Numbered from the stretch's first letter, positions 34,839 through 43,855 are shown. The stretch is DNA of 64,000 nucleotides from an uncultured Oscillospiraceae bacterium (GCA_947626845.1 CANQTW010000012.1:1-64000), one strand, 5' to 3'. The notes: generated by a model from the sequence alone, not told the origin. A program made the numbers and translations.

Positions 34839-35807
34839 ATGAAAAAGCTTTCCAAGCTGCTGACCGTCGTTCTGGCGCTCAGCCTGATCCTGGCGCTTGC
34901 CGCCTGCGGCGAGACCGACAAGGACAAGACCTTCACAGTGGGCATCTGCCAGCTGGCCCCCCATCCGGCCCTTGACCTGGCCACCCAAGGCTTCAAGGAC
35001 GCCCTCACCGAGGCTATGGGCGACAAGGTGAAGTTTGACGAACAGAACGCCGGCGGCGAGCCCGCCAACTGCACCACCATCGTGGACGGCTTTATCTCCG
35101 AGAAGGTGGACCTGATCCTGGCCAACGCCACCGCCTCCCTCACCGCCGCCGCCGCGGCCACCGACACCATCCCCATCCTGGGCACCGCCATCACCAACTA
35201 CGGCGTGGCGCTGAACCTTGACACCACCGAGGACAAGGTCCTGGGCGGCAACATCTCCGGCACCTCCGACCTGGCCCCCCTGGATCAGCAGGCGGCCGTG
35301 CTCCATGAGCTGTTCCCCGATGCCAAGAACGTCGGCCTCCTTTACTGCTCCGCCGAGGCCAACTCCATCTACCAGGTGGAGACCATCAAGGGCTATCTGG
35401 AGGGCATGGGCTACACCTGCACCGCTTACGCCTTCACCGACGTGAACGATCTGCCCTCCGTGACCCAGACCGCCTGTGATGCCTCCGACGTGCTGTACAT
35501 CCCCACGGACAACACCGCCGCCGACAACACCGAGACCATCGCCAACGTCGTCCTTCCCGCCAAGGTGCCCGTTGTGGCCGGCGAGGAGAGTATCTGCAAG
35601 GGCTGCGGCGTGGCCACCCTGTCCATCAGCTACTATGAGCTGGGCCAGATCACCGGACAAATGGCCGCCGACATCCTGAACGGTAAGACCAAGATTTCCG
35701 AGTCCGCCATCGCCTTTGACACCACTGTGGACAAGATGTATAACGCCGCCAACTGCGAGGCCCTGGGCATCACCGTACCAGAGGGATACAAGGCCATCGC
35801 TGAGTAA
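34839..35807 (+). CDS. ABC transporter substrate-binding lipoprotein (TrpX/ABC_sub_bind family)
   Basis: 322 residues: signal peptide with lipobox LAAC (Cys23), then a type-I periplasmic-binding fold with FTVGICQLAPHPALDLATQGF, characteristic of the family that binds tryptophan/tyrosine or related small molecules. AAGGAAG precedes the start. First gene of a three-gene uptake operon. Confidence 0.9.
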   Translation: MKKLSKLLTVVLALSLILALAACGETDKDKTFTVGICQLAPHPALDLATQGFKDALTEAMGDKVKFDEQNAGGEPANCTTIVDGFISEKVDLILANATASLTAAAAATDTIPILGTAITNYGVALNLDTTEDKVLGGNISGTSDLAPLDQQAAVLHELFPDAKNVGLLYCSAEANSIYQVETIKGYLEGMGYTCTAYAFTDVNDLPSVTQTACDASDVLYIPTDNTAADNTETIANVVLPAKVPVVAGEESICKGCGVATLSISYYELGQITGQMAADILNGKTKISESAIAFDTTVDKMYNAANCEALGITVPEGYKAIAE

Positions 35808-35825
35808 GACTACTTGACCGAAAAG

Positions 35826-35857
35826 AGCGGGAAAGGAGATACCATTCCCGCTTTTTT
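35826..35857 (+). terminator. Intra-operon terminator/attenuator after the binding-protein gene
   Basis: AGCGGGAA/TTCCCGCT stem with a 12-nt loop followed by a T6 run. A leaky stop here would give more binding protein than membrane subunits. Confidence 0.8.
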
Positions 35858-35895
35858 CGTTTTTTTCGTTCATTAGAAAACCGGGAGGACGAATC

Positions 35896-36843
35896 ATGAA
35901 CATGATCCAGTCGTTTTTAAACTCGCTCCCCAACGCCTTTGGGCAGGGACTGATATGGGGCGTCATGGCCATCGGCGTGTATATCACCTATAAGATCCTG
36001 GACATCGCCGATCTTACGGTGGACGGCTCCCTGACCACGGGGGGCGCTGTGTGCGCCGTCCTGATCACCCTGGGGTGGGACCCCTGGCTGGCGCTGTTGA
36101 TGGCGGTCATCGCCGGCCTGCTGGCCGGCCTCATCACCGGCCTTCTCCACACCGCCTGCGGAATACCGGCCATTCTGGCGGGCATACTGACACAGTTGGC
36201 GCTCTACTCCCTGAACCTGCGCATCATGGCCATCGGCGATACCGCGCCCACCAAGGCCTCCCTGGCGCTGAGTCCCGACAGGAACACACTGCTGGTGTCC
36301 TCTCGGTTTGTGAGAAGCCTGGGACTAAACAACCCGCTTCTCCTGCTGGTCATCGTCGTGGCGGCGGTCATCGCCCTGCTCTACTGGTTCTTTGGCACGG
36401 AGCTGGGCTCCTCCCTGCGCGCCACCGGCTCCAACGCCAATATGGCCCGCGCCCAGGGCATCAACACCGACAAGGCCAAGGTGCTGGGCCTGGTGGTATC
36501 CAACGGCCTGGTGGCCCTGTCCGGCGCTCTGCTGGCCCAGTATTCCGGCAGCAACACCATCGACATGGGCCGCGGCGCCATCGTCATCGGCCTGGCCGCC
36601 GTCATCATCGGAGAAGTGCTTTTCAAGAAGGTGTTCCGCAACTTCGCCCTGAAACTGCTCTCCGCCGTGCTCGGCGCCATCATCTACTACATGGTCATAA
36701 CGCTGGTGCTCCGGCTGGGACTTGAGTCCACGGACCTGAAGCTCCTGACCGCCGCCGTGGTGGCCGTGTTCCTGGCCATACCGTATTTCAAAAAGAAATA
36801 TTTCACCAAAAAGGCAAAGAAAGGGGGCCAGACCCATGCTTGA
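35896..36843 (+). CDS. ABC transporter permease (branched-chain-type)
   Basis: 315 residues, eight to nine membrane segments; family features KILDIADLTVDGSLTTGGAV near the N-terminus and ATGSNANMARAQGINTDKAKVLGLVVSNG, the coupling-helix region contacting the ATPase. Basic C-terminus. Overlaps the ATPase gene by 8 nt. Confidence 0.92.
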   Translation: MNMIQSFLNSLPNAFGQGLIWGVMAIGVYITYKILDIADLTVDGSLTTGGAVCAVLITLGWDPWLALLMAVIAGLLAGLITGLLHTACGIPAILAGILTQLALYSLNLRIMAIGDTAPTKASLALSPDRNTLLVSSRFVRSLGLNNPLLLLVIVVAAVIALLYWFFGTELGSSLRATGSNANMARAQGINTDKAKVLGLVVSNGLVALSGALLAQYSGSNTIDMGRGAIVIGLAAVIIGEVLFKKVFRNFALKLLSAVLGAIIYYMVITLVLRLGLESTDLKLLTAAVVAVFLAIPYFKKKYFTKKAKKGGQTHA

Positions 36844-37630
36844 CGTCATAGGCGTCCGCAAGACCTTCAACGCGGGCACCGTCAACGAGAAGGCGGCCCT
36901 GCGGGGCGTGGACCTGCGGCTGGATGACGGGGACTTCGTCACCGTCATCGGCGGCAACGGCGCGGGCAAAAGTACACTGCTCAACGCCATCGCCGGCGTC
37001 TGGCCCGTGGACGAGGGCACCATCTCCATCGGCGGCGTGGACGTGACGCACCTTGCCGAGCATAAGCGCGCCAAATACATCGGCAGGGTCTTCCAGGACC
37101 CCATGATGGGCACCGCCGCGTCCATGCAGATCGAGGAAAATCTGGCCCTGGCGGCCCGCCGCGGCCAGCACCGCACTCTGAAGCGCGGCATCACCGCCAA
37201 GGAGCGGGACGAGTATAAGGAGCTGCTGAAGATTTTGGACCTGGGGCTGGAGGACCGCCTGACTACCAAGGTGGGCCTTCTCTCCGGCGGCCAGCGCCAG
37301 GCGCTGACCCTGCTGATGGCCACCCTCCGGCGTCCGGACCTGCTGCTTCTGGACGAGCACACCGCCGCCCTGGACCCCAAGACCGCCGCCAAAGTGCTGG
37401 AGGCCACCGAGCGCGTGGTGAAAAAGGACAACCTGACCACCCTGATGATCACCCACAACATGCGCGACGCCATCGACCACGGCAACCGCCTCATCATGAT
37501 GTTCGAGGGCAAGATCGTCCTGGACATCTCCGGCGAGGACAAGAAGCACCTGACCGTGGAGGACCTGCTGGCCAAATTCGGCCAGACCACCGGCTCCACC
37601 GAAGCCGATGACAAGCTGCTGTTAGGGTAA
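36836..37630 (+). CDS. ABC transporter ATP-binding protein
   Basis: 264 residues. Walker A GGNGAGKST near 37-45, Q-loop in RVFQDPMMG, signature LSGGQRQAL, Walker B LLLLDEHTAALDP, switch His in MITHNMRDA. The DEHTAALDP spelling is typical of the ATPases paired with ABC_sub_bind proteins. Confidence 0.94.
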   Translation: MLDVIGVRKTFNAGTVNEKAALRGVDLRLDDGDFVTVIGGNGAGKSTLLNAIAGVWPVDEGTISIGGVDVTHLAEHKRAKYIGRVFQDPMMGTAASMQIEENLALAARRGQHRTLKRGITAKERDEYKELLKILDLGLEDRLTTKVGLLSGGQRQALTLLMATLRRPDLLLLDEHTAALDPKTAAKVLEATERVVKKDNLTTLMITHNMRDAIDHGNRLIMMFEGKIVLDISGEDKKHLTVEDLLAKFGQTTGSTEADDKLLLG

Positions 37631-37679
37631 AAACAATACAAATACAGCCCTCCGTAGACCGGAGGGAAGGGGATCATAA

Positions 37680-37702
37680 GGGGGAACCGTCAGGGTTCCC
37701 CC
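37680..37702. terminator. Hairpin after the ABC operon
   Basis: GGGGGAACC/GGTTCCCCC type stem around GTCAG. Its centre GAACCGTCAGGGTTC is the exact reverse complement of the centre of the hairpin at 34481-34507, so the ABC operon is bracketed by inverted copies. A smaller CCCTCCG/CGGAGGG hairpin (about 37648-37667) precedes it. Confidence 0.65.
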
Positions 37703-37716
37703 TCATATAAAGATGT

Positions 37717-37784
37717 TTCCCATTATCCGCTCCAAAAAAAAAGACGCCCATTAGGCGTCTTTTTTTTGGAGCGGATAATGGGAA
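37717..37784. terminator. Bidirectional terminator palindrome reaching into tRNA-Gly(CCC)
   Basis: Core GACGCC/GGCGTC with A9 and T8 runs, extended on both sides by TTCCCATTATCCGCTCC and its complement. The right arm is the 3' end of the leftward tRNA; the left arm is an inverted copy of it. One unpaired A breaks an otherwise perfect stem. Confidence 0.85.
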
Positions 37785-37840
37785 TCGAACCCACCTCTAC
37801 GGCTTGGGAAGCCGTCGTTCTACCGATGAACTATATCCGC
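37767..37840 (-). tRNA. tRNA-Gly (anticodon CCC)
   Basis: Acceptor GCGGATA/TATCCGC, anticodon stem ACGGC/GCCGT with loop TTCCCAA, T loop TTCGATT, discriminator T, encoded CCA. Seventy-four nt, normal cloverleaf. Confidence 0.96.
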
Positions 37841-37938
37841 GTCGCGTATTACTATATCACACCTCTCAAAAAATTTCAAGAGGAATATTTGGAACTTGAC
37901 TACATATTCTCTTGTATCGCAAAAAGGAGGGACGCGCT

Positions 37939-39177
37939 ATGCGGAGAGTAATACTGTCGGGGTTCCTGGCCGCCGTGATCCTGCTGACCGGCACGGCCTG
38001 GAGCGCCTCGGCCCAGGGGAACGATCTTGAGACGTCTATGGAGTCCGAGCCGGAGGAGGAGCTGCCGGCGGGGTTTTTTGAGGAGGGCGTTATCCCCACC
38101 ACCGCCGAGGGGCTGGACGTACCCGCCCCCTCGGCCATCCTGATGGAGAAGGAGACGGGTACGGTGCTGTGGGAGAAAAACGCCGACGAGCGCCTGCGCC
38201 CCGCCTCCGTCACCAAGGTCATGACCATCCTGCTCATCGTTGAGGCGGTGGATTCCGGCGCCCTGAGCCTGGATGACACCATCACCTGCTCGGCCTACGC
38301 CGCCGGTATGGGCGGGAGCCAGGTCTTTCTTGAGGAGGGGGAGCAGATGCCCCTGCGGGAGATGCTCAAATGCATCGTCGTCTCCTCGGCCAACGACTGC
38401 GCCGTGGCGGTGGCGGAGCATATGGCCGGGTCCGAGCAGGCCTTTGCCGCCCGTATGAACGAGCGCGCCGCCGAGCTTGGCATGGTGAACACCCACTTCA
38501 CCAACTGCACCGGCCTCATGGACGATCCGGAGCATCTGACAACCGCCCGCGACATCGCCCTTATGAGCCGTGAACTTATAAAACACGACTGGATAAAGGA
38601 CTACACCACCGTCTGGATGGACACCATCCGCGACGGGACCTTCGGTCTTTCCAATACCAACAAGCTAATTCGCTTCTACCAGGGCGCCACGGGCCTGAAA
38701 ACAGGCTACACCTCCTCCGCCGGACACTGTCTCTCGGCCACCGCCATGCGCGACGGGGTGGAGTACATCGCCGTGGTGCTCCACTGCGCCTCCTCCGCCG
38801 ACAGGTTCGAGAGCGCCAAGACGCTCCTGAGCTACGCCTTCGGGGCCTATACCCTGGCCGATCCCCGGCCTGCCGAGGTTCTGCCGCCCATCCCCGTGAC
38901 CCTGGGCAAGACCGGCTTCGTCCAGCCGGTGATTTCGGAGACCGCCGGCCTCCTGGTGAAAAAGACCGACGCCTCCGCCCTGGAGGTGAAGGTGGAGATG
39001 GACGAGACCCTCCAGGCCCCCGTGGAGGCCGGCCAGGAGGTGGGCGTCATGACCGTCACCCTGCGCGGCGAGATCCTGTCCGAGACCCCCATCGTCGCCG
39101 CCGACAGCGTCGCGCGCCTGACCTGGTGGGACGTGGCCAGGTCCATGCTGAAGCTCCTCTTCTTCGGGGAAAAATGA
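37939..39177 (+). CDS. dacF: D-alanyl-D-alanine carboxypeptidase (DacF/PBP5-like)
   Basis: Trims the terminal D-Ala of wall pentapeptides outside the membrane. 412 residues; start at 37939 after AAAGGAGGG. Signal peptide to about residue 25, SxxK S90-V-T-K93, SxN S150-A-N152, KTG 254-256, PBP5-type C-terminal beta domain, and a terminal amphipathic/hydrophobic helix (WWDVARSMLKLLFF) for membrane anchoring. The symbol is by similarity; several DacF-like paralogs are usual in Clostridia. Confidence 0.93.
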   Translation: MRRVILSGFLAAVILLTGTAWSASAQGNDLETSMESEPEEELPAGFFEEGVIPTTAEGLDVPAPSAILMEKETGTVLWEKNADERLRPASVTKVMTILLIVEAVDSGALSLDDTITCSAYAAGMGGSQVFLEEGEQMPLREMLKCIVVSSANDCAVAVAEHMAGSEQAFAARMNERAAELGMVNTHFTNCTGLMDDPEHLTTARDIALMSRELIKHDWIKDYTTVWMDTIRDGTFGLSNTNKLIRFYQGATGLKTGYTSSAGHCLSATAMRDGVEYIAVVLHCASSADRFESAKTLLSYAFGAYTLADPRPAEVLPPIPVTLGKTGFVQPVISETAGLLVKKTDASALEVKVEMDETLQAPVEAGQEVGVMTVTLRGEILSETPIVAADSVARLTWWDVARSMLKLLFFGEK

Positions 39178-39186
39178 TCCGCCAAA

Positions 39187-39214
39187 AACGGGCCGGCTTC
39201 CACGCCGGCCCGTT
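39187..39214. terminator. Terminator-like hairpin after dacF, left of repeat copy C
   Basis: AACGGGCCGGC/GCCGGCCCGTT, loop TTCCAC. Almost the same hairpin occurs at 39421-39448 on the other side of the repeat. Confidence 0.75.
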
Positions 39215-39215
39215 C

Positions 39216-39421
39216 GAGACTGTCGAAAAAGCCCTGAGGGGCTTTTTCCGACAAAGGGAACGTGCGGGCATTTTTTCTGAATTTAGCGAAATTCAGAAAA
39301 AATTGCCCTGCCGTCACGCTGCGCGCACCGCAAAGCGGCACACTTGCGTGACAAAAGGGATTTTTTCCGACGCGCATGTCGCCGGAAAAAATATCGAATT
39401 TGAGTTTTTTGACAAGCTGAA
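39216..39421 (+). repeat. Structured intergenic repeat, copy C (after dacF)
   Basis: GAGACTGTCGAAAAAG start, first hairpin with CCCTGAGGGG, GAACGTGCGG at 39258-39267, a perfect 14-bp hairpin TTTTTTCTGAATTT/AAATTCAGAAAAAA with loop AGCG (39271-39302), an arm closed by GTCACGC/GCGTGAC with inner CCGC-AAA-GCGG, and a last hairpin TTTTTTCCG/CGGAAAAAA containing CGCGCATGTCG. Ends TTTTTTGACAAGCTGA, an imperfect inverse of the start. The compensatory change of the arm (GTTTTGC/GCAAAAC in A and B, GTCACGC/GCGTGAC here) shows that pairing is conserved. Confidence 0.85.
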
Positions 39422-39448
39422 ACGGGCCGGCTTCCAAGCCGGCCCGTT
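39421..39448. terminator. Terminator-like hairpin right of repeat copy C
   Basis: AACGGGCCGGCTT/AAGCCGGCCCGTT, loop CC; near-duplicate of 39187-39214. The remaining ~100 bases to 39548 are AT-rich with no gene. Confidence 0.75.
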
Positions 39449-39548
39449 CGTCATAACGTCATCTTCAAAAATTTTTGTTCACAAAAATTTAATTATTTTT
39501 ATACTTGACAAAGCAATATTCTTGTGCTATAATTGCTTCGTAAATGGA

Positions 39549-40253
39549 TCAGACCCCAAAGCCGCCGTCCACGCCGATGACCTGGCCGGTGATAAAACCG
39601 GCCCTGTCGGAGCAGAGGAACCGCACCGTCTCCGCCACGTCCTCCGGCGTTCCCAGGCGGCATAGGGGGGTGTCATCGGCAAGGCCGTCCAGGGTGGCCC
39701 TGTCCAGATGGGCGTTCATGTCCGTGCCGATGACGCCGGGGCACACGCAGTTGACTGTGATGCCGCTGGGGCCCAGCTCCTTGGCCAGGGCGCGGCTGAG
39801 GCCGATGAGCGCCGCCTTGCTGGCGGAGTAGGCCGCCTCGCAGCTGGCCCCGTGGACGCCCCAGACGGAGGAGATCACCACGATCCGCCCGTATTTTTCA
39901 TGGATCATGTGGGGCAGGGCGGCCTGGATCAGGTTGTACGCCCCGTCCACGTTGACGGCGAAGAGGCGCCGCCACTCCTCCGGGGTGGTGTCGGTGAAGA
40001 GCTTCTGCAGGGCGATCCCGGCGTTGCAGACGAGGGCGTCCACGCCGCCGGCCTGTTGGAGCATCCGCGCCGCCGCCGCCCGGTCGGATACGTCCGCCCC
40101 GATGGCCGTGCCGTGTAAGGAGCGGGCCAGCGCCTCGGCTTCCTCACGGCTTTGATGGTAGTTTACCACCACGTCAAAGCCTCCGGCGGCCAGCGCCCTG
40201 GCGCAGGCCGCGCCAATGCCGCGGGAGGCTCCGGAAATCAGCGCTTTTCTCAT
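39549..40253 (-). CDS. SDR-family 3-oxoacyl-ACP reductase-like protein
   Basis: 234 residues, classical SDR: NAD(P)-binding SGASRGIGAA at 7-16, CNAGIA, catalytic Ser in VVISSVWG, Tyr and Lys in AAYSASKAAL, and ITGQVIGVDGGFGV at the end. FabG-like by sequence; outside a fatty-acid operon, so the true substrate is open. Starts 8 nt after bofA on the same strand. Confidence 0.88.
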   Translation of the reverse strand: MRKALISGASRGIGAACARALAAGGFDVVVNYHQSREEAEALARSLHGTAIGADVSDRAAAARMLQQAGGVDALVCNAGIALQKLFTDTTPEEWRRLFAVNVDGAYNLIQAALPHMIHEKYGRIVVISSVWGVHGASCEAAYSASKAALIGLSRALAKELGPSGITVNCVCPGVIGTDMNAHLDRATLDGLADDTPLCRLGTPEDVAETVRFLCSDRAGFITGQVIGVDGGFGV

Positions 40254-40261
40254 ACGCCGCC

Positions 40262-40588
40262 TCACATAAGGCCGGCCCAACGCAGGGCCAGCAGCACCGC
40301 CACGCCGGGGATGCCAAAGACGCCGGTGACCACCGCGTTTTGCCAGTTCATAGCCAGTTCTATGCCGAACTGCGCCCCGTAGGTGTTCAGCACCCACAGC
40401 GCCGCGAAGCCGATGCCGGTGTTGATGAGCAGCTTCAAGATCCACCGGATGGGCTTTGTAAACAGAAAGACCGCCAGAAGCGCCAGCACAAAGATGGCCA
40501 CGGCGGCCATCTTCGGGTCAAGGCCGGTGAGCTCGCCCACCTCTTCCAAAAGCTCTCCGGCGGCCTCTCCCACAAGTGTCAGGTCCAT
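40262..40588 (-). CDS. bofA: Pro-sigma-K processing inhibitor BofA family protein
   Basis: 108 residues from ATG 40588 (ribosome site GAGGGGG); a longer frame upstream is unlikely. C-terminal membrane part carries the family pattern: LINTGIGFAALWVLNTYGA then NAVVTGVFGIPGVAVLLAL. In Bacillus BofA restrains SpoIVFB in the outer forespore membrane; many Clostridia keep a BofA-like protein even with altered sigma-K control. The N-terminus is longer and more acidic than in Bacillus (~88 residues). Confidence 0.85.
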   Translation of the reverse strand: MDLTLVGEAAGELLEEVGELTGLDPKMAAVAIFVLALLAVFLFTKPIRWILKLLINTGIGFAALWVLNTYGAQFGIELAMNWQNAVVTGVFGIPGVAVLLALRWAGLM

Positions 40589-40731
40589 AACGTACCCCCT
40601 CGCTAAATCTTGCCCTATTATATACGATAGCCCGAAAAAAGGCAAATATTTTATTGGGGGAACGGGGCAGACAGGAGAATTTTCATTGACAGACGGCCCG
40701 AAAAGGTATACCTTTTCAGAAGAAAGGGGCG

Positions 40732-41997
40732 ATGGCCGTGACATATTCAGAGGCGCTGGACTTTATCCACTCCCGCCGCCACGGGGGGCCGGACCTGGCG
40801 CACATGAGGACGGTGCTGGACAGGCTGGGCGCGCCCGACAGGCGCGTGCCCTTCGTCCACGTGGCCGGCACCAACGGCAAGGGCTCCGTCTGCGCTTTTA
40901 TCGCCTCCGTTTTGGAGAAAAGCGGCTGTAAAACGGGCCTGTTCACCTCCCCCTTTGTCCGGCGCTTCAACGAGCGGATACGGGTGGACGGCATGGACAT
41001 CCCGGATGAGGAGCTGGCCGCGGTGACGGCGGAGGTTCGGGCCGCCCTGGGCGAATTTGAGGAGCGGACGGCGGAGTTCGAGCTGGTGACGCTCATCGGC
41101 CTCACCTATTTCGCGCGGAAAAACTGCGATGTCGCTGTTTTGGAGGTGGGCATGGGAGGCGTCCACGACGCCACCAACGTCATCGAAAAGAGCGAGGTCT
41201 CCGTCTTTACCTCCATCGGCCTGGATCACACCCAATACCTGGGGAATACCGTGGAGGAGATCGCCGCGGTGAAGGCGGGCATCCTGAAGCCCCACGGCGT
41301 CTGCGCGGCCTTCGCCGACCCCGGCGGCGTCCTGTCGGCCCGGTGCAGGGAGCTGGGCGTTCCCTTTACAAAAACAGACCTTGCCTCTCTGCGCGTCCTT
41401 ACCCGCGCGCCGGAGGGCATCACCTTTGATTTCGACGGCCTGCGGGGGCTGAAAATACGTTTGTCCGGCGCCTACCAGCCCGCCAACGCCGCCCTGGCGA
41501 TCACGGCGCTGAGACTTTTAAGAGACCGTGGATGGAGTGTGCCGGACGCCGCTGTACGGGCGGGGCTGGAGGCGGTATACTGGCCGGGGCGGTTCGAGCC
41601 TCTGCGCCGGGACCCCTGGTTCATCCTGGACGGCGGACACAATCCCCCAGCGGTGGAGGCCACGGTCAGGAGCCTGACGGAGCTGTGGCCGGGGAGAAAA
41701 TTCACCTTCGTCCTGGGCGTTATGGCGGACAAGGACGTGGCGGGCATCCTGGAGCGGCTCATGCCCGCGGCGGAGCGGTTTTACTGCGTTGCTCCCCCCG
41801 CCCCGCGGGCGCTTCCGGCGGAAAAGCTGGCGGAGATGATCGCGGAGCGCGGCGGGCAGGCCGCGCCCATGCCCTCCGTCACCGCCGCTGTACAAAAGGC
41901 CCTGGGGGAGGCGGCCCCGGAGGGGATCGTCTGCGCGTTGGGGTCCCTCTACATCCTGGAGGAGGCGCGCGGGGCCTCGGCGTCCCTGGCCTTTTAG
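40732..41997 (+). CDS. folC: Folylpolyglutamate/dihydrofolate synthase
   Basis: 421 residues, Mur-ligase fold: P-loop GTNGKGS at 46-52, TSPFVRRFNERI, GGVHDATNVI and SIGLDHTQYLG, C-terminal domain with LDGGHNPPAV. Adds glutamate to folates. Divergent from the bofA/fabG-like operon; TTGACA at about 40686 is a possible -35. Confidence 0.94.
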   Translation: MAVTYSEALDFIHSRRHGGPDLAHMRTVLDRLGAPDRRVPFVHVAGTNGKGSVCAFIASVLEKSGCKTGLFTSPFVRRFNERIRVDGMDIPDEELAAVTAEVRAALGEFEERTAEFELVTLIGLTYFARKNCDVAVLEVGMGGVHDATNVIEKSEVSVFTSIGLDHTQYLGNTVEEIAAVKAGILKPHGVCAAFADPGGVLSARCRELGVPFTKTDLASLRVLTRAPEGITFDFDGLRGLKIRLSGAYQPANAALAITALRLLRDRGWSVPDAAVRAGLEAVYWPGRFEPLRRDPWFILDGGHNPPAVEATVRSLTELWPGRKFTFVLGVMADKDVAGILERLMPAAERFYCVAPPAPRALPAEKLAEMIAERGGQAAPMPSVTAAVQKALGEAAPEGIVCALGSLYILEEARGASASLAF

Positions 41998-42053
41998 TCA
42001 AAAGCGCCCACAAGCGGGGCCGAATGGGACGAAAAAACGGTAGATAAACGGCT

Positions 42054-42082
42054 TGCATTGTGGCTTTTTTTCATATATAATA
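42054..42082 (+). promoter_or_regulatory. Sigma-A promoter of pyrG
   Basis: TTGCAT (42054-42059), 17-nt spacer, TATAAT (42077-42082). The ~95-nt leader has no clear terminator or GGGC initial repeat of the Bacillus pyrG type. Confidence 0.8.
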
Positions 42083-42183
42083 ACGTGTGTTGTTTTTCCG
42101 ACGGTGGGAGGACGGGCTGTGGTGGCCGTACTGTCATCACCGGCGCGTTCCCGATTCTTGAGAAAGAGGAAAGGGATCAAAAA

Positions 42184-43788
42184 ATGAGCAAATATATCTT
42201 TGTCACAGGCGGCGTGGTCTCCGGCCTTGGAAAGGGCATCACCGCGGCCTCCCTGGGGCGTCTTTTAAAGGCCCGCGGCCTGAAGGTGGCCGCCCAGAAG
42301 CTGGACCCCTACATCAACGTGGACCCCGGCACCATGAGCCCCTATCAGCACGGGGAGGTCTATGTCACCGAGGACGGGGCGGAGACCGATCTGGACCTGG
42401 GCCACTATGAGCGGTTCATCGACGAGGACCTGAATAAATTCTCCAATCTGACCACCGGCAAGGTCTACGCCAGCGTCATAGGCCGGGAGCGCCGGGGCGA
42501 GTATCTGGGCCACACCGTCCAGGTCATCCCCCACATCACCGACGCCATCAAGGAGTTCATCTACTCCGTGGGCAAGAAGACGAACGCCGACGTGGTCATC
42601 ACCGAGATCGGCGGCACCGTGGGCGACATCGAGTCCCAGCCCTTCTTAGAGGCCATCCGCCAGGTGGGCTTGGAGGTGGGATACGAGAACCGCCTCTACA
42701 TCCATGTGACGCTGGTGCCCTATCTGAAGGCCAGCGGCGAGCACAAGTCCAAGCCCACCCAGCACTCCGTCAAGGAGCTGCAGGGCCTTGGCATCAACCC
42801 GGATATCATCGTCCTCCGGTGCGACGAGCATATCGAGGACGAGGGGATCTTCCGGAAGATCGCCCATTTCTGCAACGTGAAGCCCGACTGCGTCATCGAG
42901 AACGTGACCCTGCCGGTGCTGTATGAGGCCCCGCTGATGCTGGAGGAGGAGCGCTTCTCCGACGTGGTCTGCCGGGAGCTGAAGCTGGAGACCCCCGCGC
43001 CGGACCTTCGGGAGTGGCGGGAGATGGTGGAGCGCATCAAGAACCTCCACAAGACCGTCACCATCGGCCTTGTGGGCAAGTATGTCCAGCTCCACGACGC
43101 CTATCTCTCCGTATCCGAGGCCCTGCGCCACGCGGGCTTTGCCCTGGGGGCGAAGGTGGACATCGAGTGGATCGACTCGGAGACCCTCACGGAGGAAAAC
43201 TATACAGAGCTTCTCGGCAAGCTGGACGGCATCATCGTCCCCGGCGGCTTCGGGAGTCGGGGCATTGAGGGCATGATCCTGGCCGCCCGCTATGCCAGGG
43301 AGACAAAAACGCCCTATTTTGGCATCTGCCTGGGGATGCAGATCATGTGCGTCGAGTTCGCCCGAAACGTCCTGGGCTGGCAGGACGCCAACTCCAGGGA
43401 GTTTGACGAGGGCAGCGGCCATAAGGTCATCGATTTCATGCCCGGCCAGCATGAGGACATCGACAAGGGCGGCACCCTGCGCCTGGGCGCCTGGCCCTGC
43501 CATATCCGCATGAATACCACCATGGAGCGGTGCTATAAGACCCAGCGGATCACGGAGCGCCACCGTCACCGCTACGAGTTCAACAACGAGTATTACATGG
43601 ATTACGAATCCGGCGGCATGAGCTTTTCCGGCATGAGTCCGGACGGCAGGCTGGTGGAGACCGTGGAGTATGCGGGCCACGATTTTTATGTGGGCGTCCA
43701 GTATCACCCGGAGTTCAAGAGCCGCCCCAACAAGGCCCACCCGCTGTTTTTGGGGTTCGTGGAGGCCTCTTTGAATAAGCGGCAGTGA
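42184..43788 (+). CDS. pyrG: CTP synthase
   Basis: Makes CTP from UTP with glutamine. 534 residues: amidoligase domain with [14 protein letters not shown] and [13 protein letters not shown]; glutaminase domain with nucleophile C382 in FGICLGMQ and terminal HPEF. Start at 42184 after GAGGAAAGGG; the upstream in-frame ATG sits beside the -10. Confidence 0.97.
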   Translation: MSKYIFVTGGVVSGLGKGITAASLGRLLKARGLKVAAQKLDPYINVDPGTMSPYQHGEVYVTEDGAETDLDLGHYERFIDEDLNKFSNLTTGKVYASVIGRERRGEYLGHTVQVIPHITDAIKEFIYSVGKKTNADVVITEIGGTVGDIESQPFLEAIRQVGLEVGYENRLYIHVTLVPYLKASGEHKSKPTQHSVKELQGLGINPDIIVLRCDEHIEDEGIFRKIAHFCNVKPDCVIENVTLPVLYEAPLMLEEERFSDVVCRELKLETPAPDLREWREMVERIKNLHKTVTIGLVGKYVQLHDAYLSVSEALRHAGFALGAKVDIEWIDSETLTEENYTELLGKLDGIIVPGGFGSRGIEGMILAARYARETKTPYFGICLGMQIMCVEFARNVLGWQDANSREFDEGSGHKVIDFMPGQHEDIDKGGTLRLGAWPCHIRMNTTMERCYKTQRITERHRHRYEFNNEYYMDYESGGMSFSGMSPDGRLVETVEYAGHDFYVGVQYHPEFKSRPNKAHPLFLGFVEASLNKRQ

Positions 43789-43855
43789 CAGCCGCGGGGG
43801 CCGGACACCTGTGACGCCCCCGTGAGGGGGAGCCGGAAAGGAATGAAGTGATCGT

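Noticed and set aside
43789-43855. Possible glmS ribozyme
   Set aside because: The spacer is only 67 nt and lacks the conserved ribozyme core.
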